A stretch of 64,000 nucleotides of DNA from Micromonospora sp. ALFpr18c. Lineage in GTDB: Bacteria; Actinomycetota; Actinomycetes; Mycobacteriales; Micromonosporaceae. A model generated the notes under the pieces. That model was given only the letters and a program-made list of their open reading frames with translations, was not told the origin of the DNA and ran no database searches. Each line of letters begins with the position of its first letter. Within the stretch, counting starts at the first letter, position 1. Where the stretch lies: the NCBI RefSeq assembly GCF_008868155.1, contig NZ_WBKR01000010.1:1-64000 (forward strand). The letters run 5' to 3'. This document shows, one piece after another, positions 44,158 to 51,606 of the stretch. Position numbers and translations under genes: made by a program.

Positions 44158-45912
44158 TCAGCTCCAGGGCAGCGAGAAGTCCTCGGTCGGCGAGGTGTCC
44201 GTCGCGCCGTCCGTGCTCGCGTGGAAGCCCATGCCGCGTGCGGCGAAGACCCGCCAGATGTCCCGCTGCCCCCGGCCGTGGTTGACGACCCGGTCGGCCA
44301 GCAGGATCGCGTCACGCATGTCGAGATAGGACGGATCCGCGGGCGAGAGTTCCATCGCCCGGGTGATCAGCGAGCGGGCCGTGTGGCTGCCGATCGCGCC
44401 ACGCAGGTCCCAGAGTGTCTGCGCCCAGATCTCGCCGTCGGCGTGGATCTCCGGTTCGGTGGTCCCCGGCACGGTCCGCGAATTGCGAATCTTGCCGTAG
44501 TCACCATACGTGTAACCGCCGACGCCGGCGGCGGGGTTGCCGGCACAGATCGCCTCGGCGCTGTGCACCGGACAGTCGATCGCCGCACTACGCACCGAGC
44601 GGCCGGCCAGGATGTAGTCGCCCTCGCGGACGTCACCGTCGACGGCGTCGTCGCGCTCCAGACCGCTGTCGACCAGATAGTCCAGGCCGTACCAGTCGCT
44701 CCAGGCCTCGTACATCGCCAGTGCCTGCGCGCTGATCAGCGTGGAGTTGCCGTTGGCGTCGACCACCAGGCGATCGGACAGGCCGTGGGTGTACTCGTGG
44801 AAGACGATGTCCGCCGTGTCACCGGAGTTGCCGGCGAGCACACTGGCGGACTTGACGAACAGGTACATCTGCATGCGCGGCGCCATGCCGTCCGGCGGCG
44901 TCGTCATGTTGGCGTTGTTGGCGTGGCGGTCGTCCGGCAGGCCGTTCGCCGTGTCGGCGCCGTCCATCGACTCGGCGACGACCGCGTCGCCGTCGACGGC
45001 CTCGAAGTTGCCGGCCGCCCGGGTGAACCCGATCGGGCTGGCGGCGAGATGGTCGTGCCAGGTCCCCAGGTAGGAGAAGAATTGCGCGGCGTTCTGCTCC
45101 CGGTTGCTCTGCCAGGAGTACGGCACCGCCGGATCCCACGAGCATTGCCGCTGCGCGGAACACGGGGCGCCGACCTGGCCCGAGAAGTCGGTGAACGGGA
45201 AGTCGAAGCTGCGCCGGGCGTCCGGGAGGACCTCCTCCGACGGCTGCGCCACGTTGTCGGCGTTGACGTCGGAGTAGACGTGCCCGACGTTGCCCGCCAA
45301 GGTCCCCGCGTTCGGTGGCAACCACCTGTTCAGGTTGACCGTGTGCTGCCTGCCGCCGACCGGGGCACCCGGATAGTTCTCCCACGTCGTCGCGTGGTGG
45401 TTGGCGACCAGGCTCCGCCGGAAGAGGACCGCGCCGTCGGCGGCGTCCACCACGCTGAACTGGCCCTGGTCCATGGCGATCACCTCCCACGCCAACCTCG
45501 GGCCCGCCTGGGTGTTGAAGACGACCTGGCGGGCCTGGCCACCGTCGGAGAACGTCGCGGACGTCGAGCTTCCGGAGCGTACGGTCGCCGCCGAGTCACC
45601 CGACCCGGCCCGTACCGCGGCCCTGCGCGCGGCCGGCGTCGGCGCGTCGGAGGTCAGCAGCGGCACCTCCACCGGCCGCCGCCGGCGCCGCCAGGAGATC
45701 GCCGTGTTGACCATCACCCGGCGTACGTAGACCTCGGGCGCGTCCCTGCGCAGCACCCGACCCCAGCGCCGATGGGTCTTCTCCAACGCCGACTGTGTCG
45801 GGTCCTCGGCTGTTCCCCGGTCGCCGGTCAGCAGGTAGGCCGTTCGGAGCAACGACCCCCACTGCCGTTGTACGAACAGCCGGAACTGTTCGTCGTCCTC
45901 GTACCGACTCAC
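44158..45912 (-). CDS. In-frame chimera: N-terminal half of a SigE-family ECF sigma factor fused to an M36 (fungalysin) metallopeptidase
   Basis: The 584-residue reading frame starts at GTG 45912 after GGAGGCG. Residues 1-~92 are region 2 of a SigE-family ECF sigma factor (YEDDEQFRLFVQRQWGSLLR, LEKTHRRWGRV, YVRRVMVNTAISWRRRRR). Region 4 is missing. After a junction at residues ~92-118 (about 45560-45640) the frame continues as an M36 peptidase from the end of its propeptide (RLAWEVIAMD) through zinc ligands H372-E-Y-T-H376 and E402-A-W-S-D. There is no signal peptide, so a normally secreted enzyme would stay inside. The likeliest cause is a deletion joining two genes; assembly error is possible. 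The product is probably non-functional as a sigma factor. Confidence 0.75.
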   Translation of the reverse strand: MSRYEDDEQFRLFVQRQWGSLLRTAYLLTGDRGTAEDPTQSALEKTHRRWGRVLRRDAPEVYVRRVMVNTAISWRRRRRPVEVPLLTSDAPTPAARRAAVRAGSGDSAATVRSGSSTSATFSDGGQARQVVFNTQAGPRLAWEVIAMDQGQFSVVDAADGAVLFRRSLVANHHATTWENYPGAPVGGRQHTVNLNRWLPPNAGTLAGNVGHVYSDVNADNVAQPSEEVLPDARRSFDFPFTDFSGQVGAPCSAQRQCSWDPAVPYSWQSNREQNAAQFFSYLGTWHDHLAASPIGFTRAAGNFEAVDGDAVVAESMDGADTANGLPDDRHANNANMTTPPDGMAPRMQMYLFVKSASVLAGNSGDTADIVFHEYTHGLSDRLVVDANGNSTLISAQALAMYEAWSDWYGLDYLVDSGLERDDAVDGDVREGDYILAGRSVRSAAIDCPVHSAEAICAGNPAAGVGGYTYGDYGKIRNSRTVPGTTEPEIHADGEIWAQTLWDLRGAIGSHTARSLITRAMELSPADPSYLDMRDAILLADRVVNHGRGQRDIWRVFAARGMGFHASTDGATDTSPTEDFSLPWS

Positions 45913-46052
45913 GCCGCCTCCAGGTCGCATCCGCCTCGCTTCAGGTGCGGATGCAGGGTGAGACGCGATCGGCGGCGTCCAGGGTTGAGTCGGGATCCGT
46001 ACGCCGAGGTGGATTCGGGTCTTTCAGTGGTTGTCCGCCTGGAAAGGAGCCC

Positions 46053-46319
46053 TCAGGACGCTTCGCGGACACGCAGGTCGGCCAGCCACACGTCGGCCAG
46101 GTCGCTGAGCGGGACGCCGAGCACCTCGCTGAGGCAGACGACGGTGCCGAACGCGGGTGCCGGGAGCCGACCTACTTCGATCTTGCGCAGCGTCTCCGGT
46201 GAGATGCCGGCCGCCAGGGCCACCTCGACGGGGCTGCGGCTGCCGCGCGCGACCCGAAGCGCCGCTCCGAGGCGTTGCCCCGCGGCGATCTGTTCGGGTG
46301 TGAGCGGTGGGCGGACCAT
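46053..46319 (-). CDS. XRE family helix-turn-helix regulator
   Basis: The 88-residue protein is little more than a Cro/C1-type helix-turn-helix: LGAALRVARGSRSPVEVALAAG, ISPETLRKIEVGRLPAPAF, then VVCLSEVLGVPLSDLADVW. It starts at ATG 46319 and is divergent from the methionine aminopeptidase gene across a 102-base gap with a perfect 14-bp palindrome. It probably represses one or both genes through that site. What relieves repression is not evident. Confidence 0.85.
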   Translation of the reverse strand: MVRPPLTPEQIAAGQRLGAALRVARGSRSPVEVALAAGISPETLRKIEVGRLPAPAFGTVVCLSEVLGVPLSDLADVWLADLRVREAS

Positions 46320-46384
46320 GTGAGCAGGATAGATCCGCCCTCGCGGACCGGCAATGCCAACCCGCCGGCAGCCCCGAACAGCGT

Positions 46385-46398
46385 GGTATAAATATACC
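46385..46398. promoter_or_regulatory. Palindrome over a -10-like sequence, candidate XRE operator
   Basis: GGTATA-AA-TATACC is a perfect 6-2-6 palindrome and by far the most AT-rich site locally. It holds -10-like TATAAA/TATACC in both directions, 23 bases ahead of the aminopeptidase ATG, so bound regulator would block transcription. Confidence 0.55.
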
Positions 46399-46421
46399 GC
46401 AACGGCGAGGGAGGGTTGATC

Positions 46422-47240
46422 ATGATCGAACTGAAGTCCACCGAGGAGATCGCTCGGATGGCCGTGACCGGCCAGTTCGTCGGCGAGTTGCTGGCGGAGC
46501 TGCGCGCCGTCGCCGCCGTCGGGGTCAACCTGATGGACCTCGAACACCACGCCCGCCGACGAGTCAAGGAGCGCGGAGCCGAGTCCTGCTACTGGGACTA
46601 CACGCCGTCGTTCGGCCGTGGACCGTTTCGCAACGTCCTGTGCCTCTCGGTGAACGACGCCGTGCTGCACGGCCTGCCGCACCGGTACGCCCTGCGCGAC
46701 GGTGACCTGCTGAGCATCGACATGGCGGTCGGGATCGACGGCTGGGTCGCCGACTCCGCGCTGTCCGTCATCGTCGGCACCCCCGCCCCGGAGGACCTGA
46801 AGCTGATCGAGGCCACCGAGGTCGCGCTGGAGGCCGGAATCGCCGCCGCACGACCGGGCAATCAGCTCGGTGACGTCTCCGCCGCCATCGGCGAGGTCGC
46901 CCGCCGCTACGGCTACCGGGTCAACAACGAGTTCGGTGGGCACGGCATCGGCCGGACCATGCACGAGGCCCCGCACGTGTCCAACGACGGCCGGCCCGGC
47001 CGGGGCATGAAGCTCAAGCCCGGCCTGGCGCTCGCGATCGAGCCGTGGCTCTGCCGCAGCACCGACAAGATCAAATACGATGCGGACGGGTGGACGATCC
47101 GATCCGCGGACGGCTCGCGGACGGCCCACTCCGAGCACACCGTCGCGGTGACCGCCGACGGCCCGCAGGTGCTGACCCGCCGGCCCGGGCACGACACCAG
47201 GCCGGGCGATCGCAGTGGACAGTCCGCCACAGCGTCCTGA
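46422..47240 (+). CDS. map: Methionine aminopeptidase, type I
   Basis: The 272-residue enzyme removes the initiator methionine from nascent proteins. The five metal ligands are in place: Asp in LLSIDMAVGIDG, Asp in GWVADSALS, His in FGGHGIGRTMHE, and the two glutamates in LAIEPWLC and SEHTVAV. The substrate His (APHVSND) is also seen. It starts at ATG 46422 after GAGGGAGGG; a TTG six bases earlier is unlikely. Being paired with an XRE regulator, and not with the ribosomal operon, it is probably an accessory, regulated copy. Confidence 0.9.
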   Translation: MIELKSTEEIARMAVTGQFVGELLAELRAVAAVGVNLMDLEHHARRRVKERGAESCYWDYTPSFGRGPFRNVLCLSVNDAVLHGLPHRYALRDGDLLSIDMAVGIDGWVADSALSVIVGTPAPEDLKLIEATEVALEAGIAAARPGNQLGDVSAAIGEVARRYGYRVNNEFGGHGIGRTMHEAPHVSNDGRPGRGMKLKPGLALAIEPWLCRSTDKIKYDADGWTIRSADGSRTAHSEHTVAVTADGPQVLTRRPGHDTRPGDRSGQSATAS

Positions 47241-47372
47241 CCGGCGGACACGCCCAATGTCGTGGCGTCAGGCCCGCTGTACCGTCCGCTGCCGGCGGCG
47301 CGCTCCTGACGGCGGCGGCGACCCCGAATCTCGATGGCGGTGCCGGCGCGGCCGGTGCGATGATCGACATCT

Positions 47373-47504
47373 GGGTCGCTGGCTCGACTGGCTAGAGCAT
47401 TCGACTAAGTAGCCCGTCCGCTCTCCGCCTGCGCGGTGATGGGGGTGCTTCCTTCTCCTTTCTGGATCGAAGGGTTCGGGGTTCGAGTCCCCGGCAACCT
47501 GCCA
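47373..47504 (+). tRNA. tRNA-like gene interrupted in the anticodon loop (possible pseudo-tRNA)
   Basis: The parts of a tRNA are in order: acceptor 5' strand GGGTCGC (47373-47379), TG, D-stem GCTC/GAGC (47382-47385/47395-47398), and anticodon-stem TTCGA (47400-47404). Then come 62 bases where seven are expected, the matching TCGAA (47467-47471), a five-base variable loop, T-arm CGGGG-TTCGAGT-CCCCG (47477-47493), acceptor 3' GCAACCT, G and encoded CCA. The acceptor has one C-A mismatch and one G-T pair. The anticodon cannot be assigned. The insert contains a small hairpin (CCGC/GCGG, 47425-47436) and is far too short for a group I intron. It is either a broken tRNA gene or an unusual interrupted one. 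Confidence 0.55.
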
Positions 47505-47643
47505 GCACACCTACGCCGAGCTGCTGGCCGCGCACGACGCCCTGATCACCGCGGCCGGTGACCGGGTGACCCTGCTGCGTCTCGGCGACGCCGCCGACGT
47601 GCAGGCGGCGCGGCTCTATCTGGCAACGGGACACCGCTCGTGA
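47500..47643 (+). pseudogene. C-terminal remnant of an unidentified gene
   Basis: Directly from the end of the tRNA-like sequence an open frame with actinomycete codon bias runs 47 codons to TGA at 47641 (QHTYAELLAAHDALITAAG, then LRLGDAADVQAARLY). It has no start codon of its own. It looks like the tail of a protein cut at the tRNA, as left by an integration or deletion event. I do not recognise the family. Confidence 0.4.
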
Positions 47644-47769
47644 CCTGACACCGGCCGCACTCCGCCGTCGGAGCAGAATGTCGCGGCGGCTGTCGATCTG
47701 CCGCCGTCCAGGCTCGTCGTAATGTAGAGGCCCACCACCGAGGGGCCCGCAGACGATGGGATATGGGAC

Positions 47770-48126
47770 ATGGCCAAGTACATGGTCCTCATCTACGGCG
47801 ACGCTCAGCAGTGGGACGCCATGACCGACGAGCAGTGGAAGGCCCACGACGCCGCCCACGCGGCGTTCGCGGCCAAGGCCGGCTCGCAGATCATCGACGG
47901 GCAGCAGCTGGAGCTGGCGCCCACGGCCACCTCGCTGCGGCTGGGCGCACTCGGCCAGGTCACGACGACGGACGGGCCGTTTCTGGAGACCAAGGAAGCA
48001 CTCGGCGGCTACTACCTGCTCGAGGCGGCCGATCTTGACGAGGTCCTGTCGTTGGCGACACTGCTTCCCGAGGTGCATGCGTCGCACAGCGGCGTGGAGA
48101 TCCGTCCGGTGGTCGACCACGGATGA
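47770..48126 (+). CDS. DGPF/YCII-like protein, partner of an ECF42 sigma factor
   Basis: The 118-residue protein has the ferredoxin-like YCII fold and the signature TTDGPFLETKEALGGYYLLEA (about 64-84). Such DGPF proteins are the constant partner of ECF42-group sigma factors. Start ATG 47770. Its last codons overlap the sigma start (ATGA, 48123-48126), so both are made together. A regulatory or detoxifying role is proposed for the family but not settled. Confidence 0.88.
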   Translation: MAKYMVLIYGDAQQWDAMTDEQWKAHDAAHAAFAAKAGSQIIDGQQLELAPTATSLRLGALGQVTTTDGPFLETKEALGGYYLLEAADLDEVLSLATLLPEVHASHSGVEIRPVVDHG

Positions 48127-49358
48127 ACGATGAGGTCGTCGCGGCGGTCGCCCGGGCGCACCGCCGCGACTGGGCCCAGGTGTTCAGCACCACCGCCCAT
48201 CTGACCCGAGACCTTGACCTCGCCGAGGAGTGCACCCAGGACGCGTTCGCACAGGCCCTGGAGACCTGGGCGGAGACCGGCATCCCCGACCGGCCGGGCG
48301 CCTGGCTCACCACCATCGCGCGCAACCGGGCCCGGGACGTGCTGCGCCGTGAGTCGGTGTTCCGGCGCAAGATGCCGCTGCTCGTCGCGGACGATACGGT
48401 GCCCGGCCCGGAGGACGGCCTCGTCGACGATCGACTACGACTCATCTTCACCTGCTCCCACCCCGCGTTGTCCAGGGAGACGCAGGTCGCGCTGACCCTG
48501 CGCCTGGTGTGCGGGCTGTCCACGCCCGAGGTGGCGCGCGCGTTCCTGGTGCAGCCGGCCACCATGGCCGCCCGGATCACCCGGGCCAAGAAGAAGATCG
48601 CCGCGGCACGGATCCCCTACCGGGTGCCGGGCCCGGACCAACTCGAGGAGCGGGTCGGCGCGGTACTCGACGTCGTCCATCTCATCTTCACCACCGGCCA
48701 CACCGCACCGATCGGCGCGCACCTGGTCCGCCAGGACATGGTCGACAGCGCGATCAGTCTGGCCCGCATGCTGCACCTGCTCATGCCGACCGACGCCGAG
48801 ATCAGCGCCCTGCTGGCGCTGCTCCTCCTCAACGCGTCACGTCAGGCCACCCGGATGTCCGCCGACGGGCGCCTCGTGCTCCTGTCCGAGCAGGACCGCT
48901 CACGCTGGGACAGGCAGCTCATCGTCGAGGGGCAGGCGTTGCTGACCGACGCGCTGCGCCGACGGCCACCGACGCGGTACGCCCTGGAGGCCGCGATAGC
49001 CGCGGTGCACGCCGAGGCGCCGACCTGGCAGGACACCGACTGGTCCGAGATCATCGGGCTCTACGACGCCCTGTTCCGGCTGTGGCCCTCACCCGTGGTC
49101 GACCTCAACCGTGCCGTCGCCATCGGGCTGCGCGACGGCCCCCGCGCCGGGCTCGACGCGCTGACACCCTTGCTCGACGATCCGGCCCTGGCCACGTACG
49201 GCTATCTCAGTGCCGCCCGGGGCGACTTCCTGCGCCAGTTGAGGCAGTGGCCGCAGGCCGTGACGGCCTACGAGGAGGCCCTGACCCTCACCGACAACGA
49301 CGTCGAACGTGCCTTCCTCAGCGAGCGGTTGACGGACGTGCGGCGGCACCTGCGCTGA
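48123..49358 (+). CDS. ECF42-type RNA polymerase sigma factor with C-terminal TPR-like extension
   Basis: The 411-residue protein has sigma region 2 (TTAHLTRDLDLAEECTQDAF, WLTTIARNRARDVLRRE), region 4 (LSRETQVALTLRLVCGLS, VARAFLVQPATMAARITRAKK), a DUF6596-type segment (YRVPGPDQLEERVGAVLDVV) and a long helical C-terminal domain with TPR-like repeats (LNRAVAIGLRDGPRAGLDAL). This is the standard build of ECF42, which has no anti-sigma factor and is thought to be controlled through its own C-terminal extension. It is coupled to the DGPF gene. Confidence 0.9.
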   Translation: MNDEVVAAVARAHRRDWAQVFSTTAHLTRDLDLAEECTQDAFAQALETWAETGIPDRPGAWLTTIARNRARDVLRRESVFRRKMPLLVADDTVPGPEDGLVDDRLRLIFTCSHPALSRETQVALTLRLVCGLSTPEVARAFLVQPATMAARITRAKKKIAAARIPYRVPGPDQLEERVGAVLDVVHLIFTTGHTAPIGAHLVRQDMVDSAISLARMLHLLMPTDAEISALLALLLLNASRQATRMSADGRLVLLSEQDRSRWDRQLIVEGQALLTDALRRRPPTRYALEAAIAAVHAEAPTWQDTDWSEIIGLYDALFRLWPSPVVDLNRAVAIGLRDGPRAGLDALTPLLDDPALATYGYLSAARGDFLRQLRQWPQAVTAYEEALTLTDNDVERAFLSERLTDVRRHLR

Positions 49359-49410
49359 TCGCCCACTGGTCGTTCGCGCGGGTGGCGCCGGCCGGGCCGT
49401 CTCGGGTGCG

Positions 49411-50394
49411 TCAGAGGGTGATGACGACCTTCGCCCGCGCGTGCTCGCCTTCGAGGTAGCGGATGGCCTCGGGGACCTCGTGGAGTGGATAGGTACGGTC
49501 GATGACCGGTGTGAGGCGGCCGGCCTCGACGTGGGCGCGGAGCGTGTCGAGGTGGTGCCGGCCGGGTGCGGTCGTGAGCGTGACGATGCGGTGTCGGACC
49601 AGTGGCGCGAGCAGCCGTCCGCGCGCGATGAGCCAGACCGGTCCGATGAGGCTGCCCCCGCGGTACACGCCGCCGCCGGAGAGCACCAGCGTCCCGGTCG
49701 GTGTCAGCGCCCGCCGCAGCTCGCCGAGGGTGCGGTTGCCGACCAGGTCGAACACGACGTCGTGGCGGCGCGTGCCGTCGGCGAAGTCGTCCCGGGTGTA
49801 GTCGACGATGTGGTCGGCACCGAGGGAGCGGACCAGGTCGACGTTGCGACCGCTGCACACCCCCGTCACGGTCGCCCCGAACGTCTTGGCCAGTTGCACC
49901 GCGAGGGTGCCGACCCCGCCGGAGGCGCCGTTGATGAGGACGGAGTGACCGGGCCCGACCCGCCCGACGTCGCGCAGCCCCAGCAGCGCCGTGACGCCCG
50001 CCAGGGGCAGGGCCGCCGCCTGGTGCGGCGTCAGGTTCGCCGGCATCGCCGCGACCAGGGCCTCGGGTACGCACACATACTCGGCGAACGCGCCGTTGGC
50101 GTCGCCCAGGTCGCCGAAGACGGCGTCGCCCGGACGTACCTCGCGGACCTGGGCGCCGACGGCCTCGACCCGGCCGGCGAAGTCGCGGCCTCGGATGCGG
50201 GCCCGGGGCCGTGACCGGCCCATGGCCAACCGTGCCATCCGGGGATCACCCCGCATGGCATGCCAGTCGTACGCGTTGAGGGCCGCGGCCTCCACCCGGA
50301 CGAGCACCTCGTCGGGTGCCGGCACGGGGGTGGGGACGTCGGCGAGCGCGAGCGTTTCGGGTGGGCCGTACCGGTCCTGGACGATCGCCTTCAT
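49411..50394 (-). CDS. NAD(P)-dependent zinc-type oxidoreductase (quinone oxidoreductase-like MDR)
   Basis: The 327-residue MDR protein has a GroES-like N-terminal domain (VLVRVEAAALNAYDWHAMRG), IRGRDFAGRVEAVG, and a Rossmann site (LINGASGGVGTLAVQLAKTF). It lacks the catalytic zinc cysteine and structural zinc cysteines, as in quinone oxidoreductases. It should reduce quinones or enones with NADPH. ATG 50394 follows GAGGAGGG. It is divergent from a TetR gene, with two palindromic operators between them. Confidence 0.87.
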   Translation of the reverse strand: MKAIVQDRYGPPETLALADVPTPVPAPDEVLVRVEAAALNAYDWHAMRGDPRMARLAMGRSRPRARIRGRDFAGRVEAVGAQVREVRPGDAVFGDLGDANGAFAEYVCVPEALVAAMPANLTPHQAAALPLAGVTALLGLRDVGRVGPGHSVLINGASGGVGTLAVQLAKTFGATVTGVCSGRNVDLVRSLGADHIVDYTRDDFADGTRRHDVVFDLVGNRTLGELRRALTPTGTLVLSGGGVYRGGSLIGPVWLIARGRLLAPLVRHRIVTLTTAPGRHHLDTLRAHVEAGRLTPVIDRTYPLHEVPEAIRYLEGEHARAKVVITL

Positions 50395-50408
50395 GGTCCC
50401 TCCTCAGG

Positions 50409-50425
50409 GGTGTACGGCGTACACC
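50409..50425. promoter_or_regulatory. Palindromic operator 1 for the TetR regulator
   Basis: GGTGTACGGCGTACACC is a 17-bp palindrome perfect except for its central base. It lies 15 bases ahead of the oxidoreductase start, over the expected -10/+1 region. Confidence 0.7.
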
Positions 50426-50431
50426 AACGGT

Positions 50432-50450
50432 AGGTGTACGCCGTATACCT
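50432..50450. promoter_or_regulatory. Palindromic operator 2 for the TetR regulator
   Basis: AGGTGTACGCCGTATACCT repeats the operator 1 core (GTGTACGCCGTA-AC) 23 bases away and contains a -10-like TATACC for the TetR gene. The two sites would give coordinated repression in both directions. Confidence 0.7.
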
Positions 50451-50497
50451 GTCAAGGCGGTTATGGTTCAACGACCGCCGGACAAGACGAGGACGAC

Positions 50498-51214
50498 ATG
50501 GCTGAGCAGGCTGGGACGCTGCGCCGGACGCCCCTGAGCAGGGACCGCATCCTGCGTGCCGCCGTCGCGCTCGCCGACGAGACGGGGATCGAATCCCTCA
50601 GCATGCGCAACCTCGCCCATGATCTGGGCGTCGTGCCGATGGCCCTCTACAAGCACGTGGCCAACAAGGACGAACTGCTCGACGGCATGATCGACGTGGT
50701 CGTCGGCCAGATCGACGCGCCCGAGCCGGACGCCCACTGGAAGGACGCGATTCGTCGACGCGTCCTCTCGGCGCGCGAGGCGCTACGCCGGCACCCCTGG
50801 GCACCGCTCGCGATCGAGTCCCGGACGATGGCGACCCCGGCCGTCCTCGCCTACCTCGACTCGGTCGTCGGGACCTTCCAGGCCGGGGGATTCTCCGCGG
50901 ACCTCGCCCACCACGTGATGCACACGATGGGCAGCCGGATCCTGGGCTTCAGTCAGGAGTTGTTCGACGCCTCCCGCCGCGCCGGACGGTCCGGCACCAC
51001 CAATCCCGAACCACCGGCCGCACTGCCGCCGGAATTCGCCGCCCGGTTTCCCCACCTGGCGGAGATCGCCACGGCGGCCGCCCACGACGACCAGTCGGTC
51101 GTCGGGCCGGGCTGCGATGACCAGTTCGAGTTCGAGTTCGCACTGGACCTGCTACTCGACGGCATCGAACGGCTGCACCAGCAGGGCTGGACATCGGCGC
51201 ACCGACACCGGTGA
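50498..51214 (+). CDS. TetR/AcrR family transcriptional regulator (TetR_C type)
   Basis: The 238-residue protein has an N-terminal TetR helix-turn-helix (LSRDRILRAAVALADETGIE, LAHDLGVVPMALYKHVANKDE, about 15-65) and the C-terminal TetR_C-type ligand domain (FALDLLLDGIERL). It likely represses itself and the divergent oxidoreductase through the paired palindromes and is released by a small molecule. ATG 50498 is the natural start; ribosome site GACGAGGACG. Ligand unknown. Confidence 0.87.
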   Translation: MAEQAGTLRRTPLSRDRILRAAVALADETGIESLSMRNLAHDLGVVPMALYKHVANKDELLDGMIDVVVGQIDAPEPDAHWKDAIRRRVLSAREALRRHPWAPLAIESRTMATPAVLAYLDSVVGTFQAGGFSADLAHHVMHTMGSRILGFSQELFDASRRAGRSGTTNPEPPAALPPEFAARFPHLAEIATAAAHDDQSVVGPGCDDQFEFEFALDLLLDGIERLHQQGWTSAHRHR

Positions 51215-51350
51215 GCGATCGGCAGGCAGCCGCTGACCGCGATCCGTCCACCCGGACAGACGGAGGAGGCTGGGCCCGTGCGTCTGCACGCGGTGCCGGC
51301 AGCAACGTGGGTACGTGGCTGCCGGCACCGACGATTCCCTCAGTGCGAGG

Positions 51351-51497
51351 TCAGTTGGTGATCACCGGCCAGGCGTACGCGAGCAGGGCGCAGGCGGCAC
51401 CCAGAAGCGCGAGTGACACACCACGGGTGGGCAGTGGCAGGGCGGCGAGCACGATCAGAATGACGGCGATGACGTAGAGAAATGCCTGAACCGACAT
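51351..51497 (-). CDS. Small two-helix membrane protein
   Basis: The 48-residue protein has two hydrophobic helices (AFLYVIAVILIVLAALPL and LALLGAACALLAYAW) with a short loop. AAGGAGAGC stands directly ahead of ATG 51497, supporting real translation. Short proteins of this build are common in actinomycetes and have no known function. It lies between the TetR gene and the CBM2 gene and is not clearly linked to either. Confidence 0.65.
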   Translation of the reverse strand: MSVQAFLYVIAVILIVLAALPLPTRGVSLALLGAACALLAYAWPVITN

Positions 51498-51606
51498 GGG
51501 CTCTCCTTGTTCACGGGGTTGATGGCGGTTGACCCTGTCCATCGGGGTGCTCCCGTCGGGACGTGGTCGCCGCTGCCTGCCAATGCCCCCTCGACGGCCG
51601 GCCCAA

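Noticed and set aside
44221-46323. 700-codon plus-strand frame
   Set aside because: Antisense to the sigma/M36 chimera; low-complexity Val/Arg/Gly/His composition and no domains.
47405-47466. Group I intron in the tRNA-like gene
   Set aside because: Only 62 bases including the normal loop; group I introns need several times this length and the conserved P, Q, R, S elements are absent.
47373-47643. attachment site of an integrated element
   Set aside because: No integrase, excisionase or second copy of the tRNA 3' end was seen in the window, so only a remnant is reported.
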